DNA of 64,000 bases from Symbiodinium natans (GCA_905221605.1 CAJNDS010002598.1:112501-176500), one strand, 5' to 3'; positions 19,639-30,371 are shown, counted from the first letter of the stretch. A program made the numbers and translations. The notes: a model not told the origin generated them from the letters alone.

Positions 19639-19717
19639 AAGGGTAGAAACCTGACCCAAAGGCAGGCCCAGGTTCGCGATGTGCCAAAAAGGGATGACGA
19701 CGGTTTCTTCAGGTTAT
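19639..19717 (+). CDS. Candidate exon between elements D3 and H1
   Basis: The frame reads RNLTQRQAQVRDVPKRDDDG, then FFRLFTR. Both borders coincide with inverted-repeat elements. Confidence 0.55.
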
Positions 19718-20113
19718 TCACAAGGAGGGGCCCCCCTAGTTATAAGTAGAGTTGTAAGGGCCCTAAACTGGCTGCTGCTCAAGCATGAGGGGATGAGGGT
19801 CCGGATGGTTTCTTCATTCAACTGCGGAATAAACTTCTAAACCACAGACATCTTGCATGTTTCTTCAAATTTGCTCTCCTGGAACAGGTGCAACTTCAAC
19901 CATGTCATTTGTCTGTGCAATACCAATAAAAATAGTTTGAGACAACCCACGCGATACATTCGATGACGCGCGTGGAGGGTTTAGGGAGACAGGCAATGCA
20001 TTTAATGTGAAGACCCAATCCTCCAGGTCCAAAATTGGGTTATAAGGATCCTAAATTGGGTTATAAGTCCCTTAGCTACAGTTAGTATAGTAAGCGGGCC
20101 CCTCCTTGTATTC
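19716..20113. mobile_element. H1: 0.4-kb inverted-repeat element
   Basis: A perfect 14-base terminal inverted repeat (acaaggaggggccc) is flanked by TATTCA on both sides, a plausible 6-bp target-site duplication. No transposase frame is seen inside, so it is non-autonomous. It separates coding exons. Confidence 0.7.
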
Positions 20114-20142
20114 AGTTTGTAGCAGAAGAGTTTTGAGCCAGG

Positions 20143-20217
20143 TTAAGGCTGACACGCCGAAATTCTCCCCCCGCGGCACTCCGCAGTCTCCGCAGACAAC
20201 GCCAAGGTACGGAGAGT
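20143..20217 (+). CDS. Candidate exon, Pro/Ser/Thr-rich
   Basis: After acceptor gagccag the frame reads KADTPKFSPRGTPQSPQTTP, then RYGE. Disordered, S/T-P rich. Confidence 0.5.
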
Positions 20218-20479
20218 TTAGGGATGGAGGCTTAGGCTTAGGGTTTAAGGATTGGGGTTTAGGGTGTAGAGACTGGGGTTAGGGTATAGGGATTGGGGGT
20301 TTAGGGCTTAGGGCTTAGGGATTGTGATTGGGGTCGAGGGGGTGGGGGGTCTAGAGTGCGTCGGGGATGTGGTGTGTATATATTTATATTTATATTTTGT
20401 GTGTGTGTGTGTGGGGGGGGGTTTAGGGTTGAGCTAGGATTTAGCTTTGGGGATCAGGGGTTTTGTGCCAGGGTTTGGG

Positions 20480-20528
20480 TCCAGGTCCCTAGCAGTCTGC
20501 GGCTGTTTCTTACGAGGGCTTTAGACTT
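20480..20528 (+). CDS. Candidate exon before element A2
   Basis: The frame reads SLRLFLTRALDL and ends where A2's terminus (cttggtag) starts. Confidence 0.4.
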
Positions 20529-20689
20529 GGTAGGCCAGTAATACCCTTTGCTCTTTTCTTTTTGGTTCTGGGTTCCCTTACCTAAACCCTAAACCCTAAA
20601 CCTTAAACCCTAAACCCTAAACCCTAAACCCTAAACCCCAAACCCTAAACCCTAAACCCTCGCTATAATTGGGTTTCTGGGCTACCAAG
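20526..20689. mobile_element. A2: family A element with nested CCCTAAA array
   Basis: Left end cttggtaggccagtaatacc, right end tctgggctaccaag. CCCTAAA units (20583-20660) interrupt the core after 'ggttctgggttccctta'. Coding-like sequence flanks both ends. Confidence 0.7.
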
Positions 20690-20788
20690 TGGAGTGGAGG
20701 ATTCAGTTCGAGGACTCCAGGGTGCGACTCTTTGGATCTGGACCCGGTGAATTTCCGCCCTCGGCCTCAAGGACCTTTTCCCTCTCTA
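20690..20788 (+). CDS. Candidate exon after element A2
   Basis: Starting at A2's border the frame reads WSGGFSSRTPGCDSLDLDPV, then NFRPRPQGPFPS, ending in a TA microsatellite. Confidence 0.5.
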
Positions 20789-20829
20789 CCATATATATAT
20801 ATATATATATATTTATTTATTTATTTAAA

Positions 20830-20993
20830 CCTTAATTGTATTTTCAAAATTTGGCCGCTTCATTTTCAGAATTTGGCCGCTTTATTTTCAGAATTTGGCC
20901 GCTTTATTTTCAGAATTTGGCCGCTTTATTTTCAGAATTTGGCCGTTTTTGGCTTTCTCAATGTAGTGGGATTTTCTGGGTGGGTGGGTGTAG
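20830..20993 (+). repeat. L3: 22-23-bp tandem array plus L module
   Basis: Four to five units of 'attttcagaatttggccgc' precede the module ctcaatgtagtgggattttc plus tgggtgggtgggtg. A different repeat unit from L1 and L2 but the same module. Confidence 0.7.
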
Positions 20994-21007
20994 GGTCCTT
21001 CAGCTGC

Positions 21008-21080
21008 GCCCAGCGGCAGGGTTCGGCCGCCTCCCTTTGGACTGGGCGGCGCTGTGAACGTTCCGACGCTTGGCCAAGGT
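21008..21080 (+). CDS. Candidate exon after element L3
   Basis: The frame reads AQRQGSAASLWTGRRCERSD, then AWPR. Confidence 0.4.
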
Positions 21081-21271
21081 TCCGAATGTTTTTTTCTCAC
21101 ACTTTGTGAGAAGTCGCTCAGGATTCCGTGAATAATATAGGGGTCGCAATCATTACTAATGATGTTCCCTTATCGTCCCGTTTCAAAAATGTACTATAAT
21201 AGCCCCCCCCCAAAAAAAAAAAGAAAACCTGTTATACTTATTAAGGCTCCTACGTACCGTAATCCTTTCAG

Positions 21272-21370
21272 GTCCGCCGAATGTTTGCAAGCTTCATCCC
21301 TGAGCTCCCGTTACGAGCTCTCCGCAAGATCGTTGCATTCCCTGCAGTAGATCCCCTGAAGCCACGGAGG
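21272..21370 (+). CDS. Candidate exon
   Basis: After a textbook acceptor (aatcctttcag) the frame reads VRRMFASFIPELPLRALRKI, then VAFPAVDPLKPRR, stopping at a T/G homopolymer. Composition of a folded protein. Confidence 0.5.
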
Positions 21371-21491
21371 TTTTTTTTTGGGGGGGGGGGGGGGGGGGTT
21401 AGGGTTTAGGGTTTAGGGTTTAGGTTTAGGGTTTAGGGTTTCGGAATGTGTAAAGCCCAAAACCCGACACCCTCAAACGACCGGCCCAGGG

Positions 21492-21572
21492 CGTTGGCCT
21501 TGCCTGCGCAAACTGGGCCACGGATGTACTACATGTCGCCGCGCTGTCAGAAGGACCAGGCGAAGGAGCCCG
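21492..21572 (+). CDS. Candidate exon
   Basis: After ggcccag the frame reads TGPRMYYMSPRCQKDQAKEP. A second frame (LACANWATDVLHVAALSE) is equally open, so the frame is unsettled. Confidence 0.4.
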
Positions 21573-22146
21573 GTTTAGGGTTTAGGGTTTAGGGCTTTTG
21601 AGTTTAGGGTTTAGGGTTTAGGGTTTATAGGGTTTAGGTTCTAAACCCTAAACCCTAAACCCTACGGGGCTTAGGGTTTAGGGTTGAGGGTTTAGGGTTT
21701 AGGGTTTAGGCTTTAGGTCGCTTTTAGAAAGGTCCAGGATTTCGGGGCGAGGGGCTGCGCTCTCTTCCTTTCTCTGCCTCCTGTCTCTCCGTCGTCTCTG
21801 TCTTACTAGCTCTTCTAAACCCTAAGCCCTAAGCCCTAAACCCTAAACCCTAAACCCTAAACCACTCTAAGCTTCCTACTTCCCTTGAAGCCCTAAACAA
21901 ACCCAATCACCCTCAACTTGAGGGGGGAGGGCACGGGGCTTGTGAGGAGGTTCGTGGTACTTTGTGTAACCAACAATCACTATACTCAGAACTGTACTTA
22001 TAACCATTGCAGGGCACTTATAAGTGGGTTAAAATACAGTTTTACTTGGTGAATAAGTACCCTAAACCCTAAACCCTAAACCCTAAACCCCAAACCCTAA
22101 GCCCTAATCGCACAGCCTAAACCCCCGAAGTGTGAGGAAAGTCCAG

Positions 22147-22252
22147 AAATGAGCCGGCAGACTTCGCCAAGCAACGATGGCGGGTCGCCGGAGGTTGCTG
22201 AAACCAAGCAGGACTTTCTTCGGGGGTCTACCAGAAGAAGCCAAAACTTTTG
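22147..22252 (+). CDS. Candidate exon
   Basis: After acceptor aaagtccag the frame reads MSRQTSPSNDGGSPEVAETK, then QDFLRGSTRRSQN. CCCTAAA left, TTTAGGG right. Confidence 0.5.
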
Positions 22253-22739
22253 GGGTTCAGGGTTTAGGGTTTAGGGTTTAGGGTTCAGGGTTGCGGAACC
22301 CGGCAGAGCTCGCGGGGTCAAAAGGGTTTGGGGCTGTAAGAGTCGCTAGGTCGACGCTATAAAACCTCTTATAGGGTTCTTAGGTAACCTACACAAAAGT
22401 GGGTTATGGGTTGTTAAGGTATAGGGTTTGGGGTTCAGGTCCTGGGCTCAAAAGGGTTCAGGGAGTTTTGGGGTCAAGAAGCGTGTAGACCAGCACCTTA
22501 GATGGCTTCAGGTGTAAATATAGAGGGTTTAGGGTGTACAGGGTTTAGGGTTACATAGAAGTTTTTGCAGAAACGAAGTAGGACCCCTTCCTGACCAATG
22601 CTTGCAGTTTCAACTTGCTTGTTCCTTGTTTCACAGCCAGTGTTCACAGTTTGAATCTTGTCCTTTCTTCTCAGGTGATTCCCCAAACAGTGTGCTAACA
22701 GTAGGTATGACTTCTTTCGTTCAGAGTAGAAGGGGGCGT

Positions 22740-23050
22740 CCGCGATGCGCGGACGTTATTTAACGTGGTCGCAACAGTGTGGACAAAATCGCCTCGAAAC
22801 ATCGCAGATTTCATTGACATGCGTTTGGCTTCGTGTATGGTGTCGAATCGCGCGTTCGCCTAGGTTCGGTGCGCATTTGCTGGTGTTTGCGGATGGTGGC
22901 AATCGTGCTGTCCGCCTAGGTCCCATGTATTTTGAGGCTTGCATAGCAAACCATCCTAGACCGTGGCAGGCCGCGCGACCAGGCTAAGCAGATTTGCAAG
23001 TCGCGATGTTGGAAATCGCGCTCCCGCCTAGGCGCCGTGCGCATCCACGT
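22740..23050 (+). repeat. Three dispersed copies of a CGCCTAGG-centred motif
   Basis: The words cgcctaggttcggtgcgcat, cgcctaggtcccatgt and cgcctaggcgccgtgcgcat occur near 22858, 22913 and 23026, each preceded by tcgcg- or tgct-like bases. Coding potential is weak. Confidence 0.4.
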
Positions 23051-23139
23051 CCGCCCGTAGACCCCACACGCAAAAATCTCCAAACCCAACACCCTAAACC
23101 CATAAACCCGAAAACCCCATAAGCAAACATCCCTCCTGA

Positions 23140-23210
23140 GCCCAGTGGCCCTCTTGGCCAGGACAGGCCCACAATTCCGAGACTTCCGGCGCAACTCGGC
23201 CCTTGTTTCG
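23140..23210 (+). CDS. Candidate exon
   Basis: The frame reads PVALLARTGPQFRDFRRNSA, then LVSV. Confidence 0.35.
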
Positions 23211-23452
23211 GTTTTTAGGGTTTGGGGTTTAGGGTTGAGGGTTTAGGGCTTCAGGAATATGATGGGCTTCACAATTATTGGGGTGACCTTAGTCGTGTTC
23301 CCATTGCGACATGAATGTTAACGCATCCCTGCCTGCATCCCCGTCCCGACACACACTCCCAAACCCTAAACTCTAAACCCCAAACCCCAAACCCGAAACC
23401 CTAAACCCTAAATCCTAAACCCTAAACCCTAAACCCGGGTTTATTCTCCCAG

Positions 23453-23615
23453 GTTGCCAGGGTCCAGCAAAGAGCCGCTGAAGCAGCCCTTGCTCAGGGA
23501 TCCCTAGCGGGAGTCTTTTCGGCGAACAGCTGCACAATGGTTTAGGGTTTAGGGTTTAAGGTTTAGGGTGACCAGGTCCGACGGTTCACGCGTGATCTGC
23601 AAACAGTGCTCACCC
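23453..23615 (+). CDS. Two candidate exons around a 36-nt telomeric intron
   Basis: Exon one (23453-23539, VARVQQRAAEAALAQGSLAG to NSCTM) and exon two (23576-23615, VRRFTRDLQTVLT) are in the same phase. The 36 bases between start GTTTAGGG and end GACCAG and contain an in-frame TAG. Helical, Gln/Ala-rich. Confidence 0.5.
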
Positions 23616-24164
23616 TAGACCCTAACCCCTCAATCCTAAACCCTAAACCCTACACCTCTCTAACCCTAAACCCTAAACGTCCCGTATTGGAAAACTCACT
23701 GAGTTGAAGAACAGTTGATATTTTACCCTATCGCGTTTAAGAGGGTCATGTGCAGGAATATTTGTCAAGAGGGCTTGAAGGGCCATCCTAGTTAGACGCA
23801 AGGCTTATAACTTTAGGGTTTAGGGTTTAGGGTTTAGGGTTTAGGGGTTTAGGGCTTATATATCAGCAGGCCCCTGGGTTAGGGCTCATAGGGTTTCGTG
23901 CTTAGGGCGTAGGGTTCGAGGTGTAGGACCTTCCGACCTCACAAACCCCAAACCCTAGGGATGCTTGCTGGGTGGCAAAATGAGCCTCAGCCCTAAACCC
24001 TAAACCCTAAACCCTAAACCTCAAACCCCAAACCCTAAACCCCAGACCCCAAACCCCAAACCCCAAACCGGGCCCTGAAACCCAGAAGGAGTGGGTTTAT
24101 GGTTTAGGGTTGAGGGTTCAGGGTTCACGGTTCAGGGTTTAGGGTTTAGGGTTTTAGGGTTCAG

Positions 24165-24770
24165 CAGCTCCGGATCGAGCAGTTTTATGGTAGTGTTATA
24201 TTTACGGCTCGGATATAACTAACACCCACCCACCCAGAGAATCCCACAACATTGAGAAACCATATAAAGTATCTTCATACAAAATTTCTTTTCAACGAAG
24301 ACTACGGCTACAGAACAAATTCGTTCTTAAAAATCCGCATAGCGTCACACAAAGATGAGCATTACAAGAAAAAGAATGCCCGGGGGTGGTAGGGGGGTTG
24401 GGGGTGCCGGGGGGGTGGGGTGGGAGGGGGGGCTGGGGGGGTGGGGGTGAGGGGGTGGGGCAGGGGGGTGGGGGCGGGGTGGGGGGGGATTTTTGTGCCT
24501 TTGTATTTTGTGTGCCCGAAAATTCGTGGGCAAGGCACAAAATTTCGTGGGCAAAGGCACAAATGTTCGTGGGCAAGGTGGGCAAGGCACAGAAACTCGT
24601 GGGCAAGGCGCATTTTGGGGTTGTAAGTCTTGCCCATGGGCCCAAAAATCCGAAACGTGCCTTCCACGACGAATTGTTGTGCCTTGCCCACGAAGTTTTG
24701 TGCCTTGCCCACGACTTTTTGTGCCTTGCCCACGAAACCCATTAGGGTTTATATATATATAGAGAGAGAG
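24165..24770. repeat. L4: tandem array with inverted arms plus L module
   Basis: The L module appears in reverse (acacccacccacccagagaa, 24219-24260). Units of 'aattcgtgggcaaggcaca' (24520-24610) and the inverse 'gccttgcccacgaa' (24680-24745) follow around a G-rich tract. The ends match L5. Confidence 0.75.
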
Positions 24771-24950
24771 AGAGAGAGAAAGAGAGGTTTTAGGGTTTAA
24801 GGGTTTAGGTTTAGGGTTCCGGTGGGCTGGGCAAGACGATCAGCATGTTCTTGAGTTTGCTTTGGGGGGAGGGTCCAGTAGTATGGTTTAGGGTTTCAGG
24901 TTTTGGGCTGGATTTACATCCTCCCGCGATCCCGCGACGCTGCCCCGCAG

Positions 24951-25044
24951 CCTGCCATGCCTCATATGCGAGCACCGCGCAGGGCGCGATCCTTTTCAAG
25001 GCTTCGATTGTCAAGTTTTGTCAAGCTGCCACTTCACCTGCAAG
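24951..25044 (+). CDS. Candidate exon with canonical borders
   Basis: Between acceptor tgccccgcag and donor gcaag|gtttgt the frame reads ASYASTAQGAILFKASIVKF, then CQAATSPA. One of the best-bordered exons here. Confidence 0.5.
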
Positions 25045-25529
25045 GTTTGTTTGGGAGTCTGCCGTTGTGGGTTCAAGGTTCTGAGCGTTTATGGGGGGCT
25101 GTCGAGTCTTCTTCCTCTGAGGCTTTGACATCCTTTAAGTCTTTAAGTGGCAGCCCGTGCTCTCCTTTCTTCAGGGAGCGAAGAAGGAAGCCGTAATCCC
25201 TAAAGCCTGAACCGAAACCCCAATCTGAAGGGATTAAGACTTGTACCTTCACAGGTTTCCCTTCATATGCTCCTAAGATGGCCCTAATGCTACCTTAAGG
25301 GACCTTCAAAATGGATCCCCAAACCCAAGGGTACAACCTTAAGGGTCCAGGGTACAACTGCTAGATACTCTGAAAGGGAACTTCCCCACGTCTTTATTTG
25401 GGTTTTTTGGGGGATATGGGAGGGCCTGGGGTTTAGGGTAAGCTTTAAGGTACGCAAGGCAGGCGGCAATAGTCTTCAACCCAGGTTTTTCAGGGATCAT
25501 TTGATGGGTGCAGAAACCAAGGGGGTTCA

Positions 25530-25640
25530 TAGGATTTATAGGATTTATGGGATTTATAGGATTTATAGGATTTATAGGATTTATAGGATTTATGGGATTT
25601 ATAGGATTTATAGGATTTATGGGATTTATAGGATTTATAG
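25530..25640 (+). repeat. 9-bp tandem repeat (ggatttata)n
   Basis: About twelve 9-bp units with ggatttatg variants. It encodes periodic IYRIYG-type frames that are artefacts. Confidence 0.9.
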
Positions 25641-25944
25641 GGCTTTTTCGGGCCTAGGGTTTCGGAAGCGCGCGTGGAGCCACGCAGCTTGCCAGTACGT
25701 CGGCCTGTTTCAATCGGTCGCACGAAGCTGGAGGACCGAGAAGGGAGAGAGAAGGGATCCCCTGTGCCTAGAGGGTTTAGGGTTTAGGGTTTAGGGTTTA
25801 GGGTTTAGGGTTTTATATGAACAGACTCAGGATCCATGAGAGCACGAACGGAAGCCCTAAACCCCAAAACCCAACCCTAAACCCCCAGAACTCCCTATAC
25901 CCTCCCACACAACCCCCAAAAACACAGACCTTAGAGCCCCAATA

Positions 25945-26150
25945 CCCCTAAGCCCTAAACCCTAAAACCCTAAAACCCTAAAACCCTAAAACCCTAAAAA
26001 CCTAAAAACCTAAAAGCCCTAAAACCCTAAAAACCCTAAAAACCCTAAAACCCTAAAAACCCTAAAAACCCTAAAACCCTAAAACCCTAAACACCCTAAA
26101 ACCCTAAAACCGTAATTCCCTAAAACCCTAAACCCTAAACCCCCCCCAAA
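25945..26150 (-). repeat. Octamer variant array (CCCTAAAA)n
   Basis: Dominated by the 8-base unit CCCTAAAA rather than the heptamer, indicating local copying of a variant. Confidence 0.85.
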
Positions 26151-26173
26151 AAAAAACCCGAAACCCCCAAAAG

Positions 26174-26258
26174 CGACGTGGTGTTCGCCTTTTTCGGTCG
26201 TGCGATCGAAGTAGGGAGGCCACACTCTTGCAGCTTGCGCTGCCCCTTCTGCGAGCAG
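26174..26258 (+). CDS. Candidate exon with Cys cluster
   Basis: The frame reads DVVFAFFGRAIEVGRPHSCS, then LRCPFCEQF. Cys spacing CxxxCxxC resembles a metal site but is incomplete. CCCTAAAA left, TTTAGGG right. Confidence 0.5.
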
Positions 26259-26260
26259 TT

Positions 26261-26352
26261 TAGGGTTTAGGGTTTAGGGTTTAGGGTTTAGAGTTTAGGG
26301 TTTAGGGTTTAGGGTTTAGGGTTTCGGGTTTAGGGTTTAGGGTTTAGGGTCG
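26261..26352 (+). repeat. Interstitial telomeric array (TTTAGGG)n
   Basis: About 13 units with two variants, right of the exon at 26174. Confidence 0.9.
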
Positions 26353-26465
26353 CTTTGAGAAAAGGGTCAGGTGTCCTCTTTGAGTAGGAGTCCTCGGCAA
26401 GGGACATCCGGAGCGGGCCGTATAAACACCCATGTGGACTCACCATACGATACTTGGAGGTTCAG

Positions 26466-26577
26466 GGTTCAGGTTACTTATACCCCCAATTTTACTTCTA
26501 AACTCCTAAGTCCCCCAAGTCCTCTAAGTAGCTTAAAAGTAGACTTATAATTGGGGTTAGAAGTATCCAGGACCCTC
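26466..26577. mobile_element. I1: family I inverted-repeat element
   Basis: The left end (ggttacttatacccccaatt) and right end (ataattggggttagaagtat) form an imperfect terminal inverted repeat. The interior matches I2 (inverted) and I3. Confidence 0.55.
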
Positions 26578-26703
26578 CACGTCCTGCACCCACCCCAACT
26601 ACCGAAGCCCAAGACTCAAAAGCTGGGTGATCTACGTACCCTGAGCTCTAAACCCTAAACCCTAAACCCCATAGCCCAAATCCCAAAGCCCCGAAATTCG
26701 AAG

Positions 26704-26826
26704 GAACAGTTTGTAAGGTTGGGTGGCTCGGATCCGCCCCAGCAGAAGAGGCAGGTACCCAAGCGATCTTGATCATCCTTGGGGCAAGGCCCCAACTCTA
26801 CGTCTGGCTGTTGGACCCCATGGGTT
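26704..26826 (+). CDS. Candidate exon
   Basis: The frame reads TVCKVGWLGSAPAEEAGTQA, then ILIILGARPQLYVWLLDPMG, stopping only at the following TTAGGG. A hydrophobic core suggests a folded domain. Confidence 0.5.
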
Positions 26827-26904
26827 AGGGTTTAGGGTTTAGGGTTTAGGGTTTAGGGTTTAGGGTTCAGGGACTCTCTTTAAACCCAACAAGAGGTAAT
26901 TTTA

Positions 26905-26975
26905 ACGCTACGCGACCCGCCTCGGCCCGGCCCAGCGCATCCGCGTGAGCATGGTGATTCCGCCCCCAAGCAATA
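26905..26975 (+). CDS. Candidate exon
   Basis: The frame reads YATRLGPAQRIRVSMVIPPP, then SNK. Nearby 27318-27402 carries another open piece (TYPRKGLGHAMYQRRQKTAT). Confidence 0.4.
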
Positions 26976-27639
26976 AGGGTTGGGTTGAGGGTTGAGGGTT
27001 GAGGGTTCCGGGCTTATGGTTTATGGTTTGGGGTTCACGCTTTGGGGTTGAGGGTTTTTTGGGTTTAGGGTTCGGCTTGGAGTGGGTTGAGCCAGGCCCC
27101 TTAAGGTTTAAGGCGACTCTTCGGCAAGGTGGGGGGGAGGGGGGAGGTGGGGTGGGGGGAGGGGTCGACTGCTTCGACTGCCTCTGGTCCTGGCGAACCG
27201 TCCGCTTGCGGACCCCGGTTTCCCAGGGGGGGTACCCATTTGAGGCCAAAAAAAGGGGTCCGAAAAAGGGCTTTGGGTGTGGGGGGAGGATTTGGAGGGG
27301 GGTGCCTGTTCTGACAACCTATACACCTCCGGCCCGACGTACCCAAGAAAGGGGCTGGGACATGCTATGTATCAGAGGCGGCAGAAAACAGCAACAGAAG
27401 GTGACACCACCTTTAAGGTTTAGGGTTTAGGGTGTAGGGTGTAGGGTTTAGGGTTTAGGGTTTAGGGTTTAGGGTTTAGAGTTTACTGAGCACCTCCCCT
27501 GAGAAAACGTGTGAACAGCGCTCACTTTCGTCCACCGGATCTGCCAACAGCAACACTACTCTCCACCCGACCCCTCCTGAACTCTAATGACCCAACACTC
27601 GAAACATTTTGAACGTTTGAGGGTGATCCAAGCCCCCCT

Positions 27640-28195
27640 GCAATACCCTAAGTTCCCGAACTGCCCCTAGCCCAAATCCGGCCCAAACACCCAGCCCCTT
27701 AATGCCTAACCCCAAACTCCCTCATCCCTAAACCCCAAAACCCTGAATCTCTAAACCCTAAACTCCCTAGTGCCTAAACCCCTTCATCCCGAAACCTTAA
27801 AAAACCTAAGCTCCCACAACACACCCTTCTAAGCCCAAAACCCCAAGCTCTAACATCTACAAACCCTAAACCGCTTACCCCCTAAACCCCTAAGCCCTGA
27901 ACCCTAAACTCCCTGATCCCTCCCAAGCCCCAAACCCCCAAGCTCTCATTTGGAGAACTTAATCCCTAAACCCTAAGCTCCCTGATCCCTATCAGCCTCA
28001 AGCCCCTTCACGCCTAAACCCCCCAAAACAGACCCTAGAAGCCCTAAACCCCAAACTCCCTCACTCCCGACCCCTCAATCCCTAAACCCTAAACTCCCTG
28101 AATCCCTAAATCCTAGACTCCCTGATGCCTCCTGAGCGCCCCAAACCCCAAACCCTAAACCCTAAACCCCAAACCCTAAACCCTAAACCCTAACT
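27640..28195 (-). repeat. Degenerate C-rich telomere-like tract
   Basis: Loose repeats of ccctaaactccctgatccc and relatives cover about 550 bp. I see no gene in it. Confidence 0.6.
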
Positions 28196-28237
28196 CCCCA
28201 AGAGCTCTAGTTTCGGAGATCTGACGCCTTGCCCCAG

Positions 28238-28317
28238 TCGCAAATTCAAGGAATTCAGTGGCTTCGTGAGCTCGAGCGGCGTTTTGTGCCCGTCAGAACT
28301 CGCTTTCCTGCAACAAG
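28238..28317 (+). CDS. Candidate exon
   Basis: After acceptor ttgccccag the frame reads SQIQGIQWLRELERRFVPVR, then TRFPAT. CCCTAAA left, TTTAGGG right. Confidence 0.5.
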
Positions 28318-28580
28318 GGGTTTTGGGGTTTAGAGGTTTGGGGTTTAGGGTTTAGGGTTTAGGGTTTAGGGCCAGGGATCAAAAACAAGGGTTTAGGGTT
28401 TAGGGGCAGACCTTCCCTTCGGGGCCCACTGGAACTAGACCTTGAACCAGAAACCCTAATGAGACGCACGTCAGCAAAAGGAGGTTTTCGATTTAGGGTA
28501 TACTTGACAAGTGGCCGAGACTCTGTAAGCCCTAAACCCCTAACCCCAAGCCCGAATGCGGGGTTGACATAGGCTTCCAG

Positions 28581-28691
28581 GGTGGAAATACAGATGCTTG
28601 TGAGATGGCAGAGGAATCATTGCCTCTTCTGAAGCTAAGCTGTTGGAAATGTCTCATGCAGTGTCACCTTGACATGTGTCCGAAAGAGTAG
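28581..28691 (+). CDS. Candidate exon, Cys-rich end
   Basis: After acceptor gcttccag the frame reads GGNTDACEMAEESLPLLKLS, then CWKCLMQCHLDMC, ending at TAG. The Cys pattern could bind metal. Family unknown. Confidence 0.45.
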   Translation, partial: GGNTDACEMAEESLPLLKLSCWKCLMQCHLDMCPKE

Positions 28692-28889
28692 GCCAACTCC
28701 TTGCCATAAAACACGTGGCAGCTGGCACCAATAACCTGGACACGGCTGTGATACGGGAAAACCCCTGGTGGCCCAATGAGCCCTGTTTTCAAAAAAGACC
28801 CTATATGCTTATCATCAAGGGTTGACGGTTGAGGGTTGCAGCACCCGAGGACGTTTTCAGGGTTTAGTGTTTAGGGTTTAGGGATGAGA

Positions 28890-29095
28890 GAATGTGGCAG
28901 GGAAGCAGCTGCTGTCAACACGTTTGGTCCACGAACCAGCTCTCGCACAGCGCACAGCATGGAGATAATTATTTGTCCGATGGAGAGCTTTCCATACGAG
29001 TGAGCCGTAGTTCTTCCGATCCTCTCTTAACGAGTGATTGGCCGAGAGTTTCGCAGAGATGCCATGAGAAGCTGGCAGCGTATCCTCAACCCTGA
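28890..29095 (+). CDS. Candidate exon or ORF
   Basis: The open frame reads MWQGSSCCQHVWSTNQLSHS, then IRVSRSSSDPLLTSDWPRVS to YPQP and TGA. Probably an exon of a gene ending near 29481. Confidence 0.45.
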
Positions 29096-29388
29096 ACCCT
29101 AAACCCTACAGAGCCGGGAGGTGCGTACCGGTCTCAGGCGTAAAGGGGTGCAGGGCACGTGGTGCCCAGGGGGTAGGTGTTAAAGCAAAAAAAGAAAACC
29201 TTCCCGGTTACAGCACAAAAACCCGTGGTCGACATGCATGTAGACCCAAAGCAAAGTGCAGGCAAACCAAAATCCCAAACCCTGAAACTCGAAACCCTAA
29301 GGCTTAATTTTAATAAACCCTACCAGCAGAGAGCGCGTGCCAAACCTGAAACCCTAAACCTTAGAAACTGAACCCTCAGATCTGTCAG

Positions 29389-29481
29389 AGCCAGAGCAAG
29401 CCACTGCTTCTCAAGTCCGACAGCTTTGCCTCGTACTCGCGCCGAACTTCTTCGTTGGCGGATCTTTTATGGACTGGGTGA
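29389..29481 (+). CDS. Candidate last exon
   Basis: The frame reads QSQSKPLLLKSDSFASYSRR, then TSSLADLLWTG and TGA. AT-rich DNA with aataaa-like words (about 29555-29620) follows, as expected for a 3' region. Confidence 0.45.
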   Translation, partial: SQSKPLLLKSDSFASYSRRTSSLADLLWTG

Positions 29482-29640
29482 CCTTGAACAGTGATGAGGC
29501 AACAGGCATGCGACCCCAAATGGCTTGAACAAGAAACTTGTGTGTGTGTGCGAAAAAAAATAAATATGTCATAATAAAAATATATATCATTTATTTGCTT
29601 ATTTATTTATTTATTTGCATACATTGATGTTTCCTAACGG
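29482..29640. other. AT-rich intergenic or 3' region
   Basis: Low-GC DNA with aataaatatg and a (TTTA)n run and no telomeric repeats. Nothing coding seen. Confidence 0.5.
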
Positions 29641-30066
29641 GCTTGCAAGAGTCCCTTCTATTTTCTTCCTGATTTCACCTATCTGGGGCAGCAGAAACCC
29701 TGCAGAATCCCAACGGCTGACATTCGTTCCCCTTAGGAGACTTCACAGGTAAGAATCCGCACATGGGGTCATTTTGGAGTCAGCAGCTTAGGTGGAGTTT
29801 GCCTGAGGAGTTCAGGGCGGAGTGGGCCCGAGTTGAGATGAAGTGTTTCAGATGCTTGTTTTGATGGCTTGCTTAGCAGCTTAGCATGGTGCTTTTCGAT
29901 TCTGGTGGGCTTGGCTGCTCCTTAGGGGGGTTCTTTGGAGGCCATTTAGGGTCCACTTAGGTATACAAGGACTATACAAAGGCTTTTTTGGGGGAGTAAG
30001 TAAGATTAAGGGCCCCTTCTAGGGGTCCTTCCTTCTGCCCCTTAAGCTCCACTTTATCCACTTGAG

Positions 30067-30140
30067 CCTGGACGAGCTTGAAGCGCGAGTGCGGTGGAGC
30101 GGAGATCTTGCGGAGACTGTTTCAAGCCGGCTGTCTACCC
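30067..30140 (+). CDS. Candidate exon
   Basis: The frame reads LDELEARVRWSGDLAETVSS, then RLST. The minus strand is also open for 79 codons (30019-30258), but this plus segment is the better helix. Confidence 0.4.
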
Positions 30141-30371
30141 TAAAACCCGAGCACACTTGACCCAAATGCAGCCAACAAGTCATTCCCGAATCCTGAAGCC
30201 TTAGAATGCTGATTTCTGAACCCTTAAACCCATCGCAAGTTGTCACGGCTTCCATCACAGCAGTTTACGGCTTTAGGGCTTAGGGTTTGAGGGTTCAGCT
30301 TTTCTTTGCAAGAAGGCTGGTCGGGCTTGACAACCCGAAGCCTCAAACCCTAAAATCCTGAACAAGCTTGG

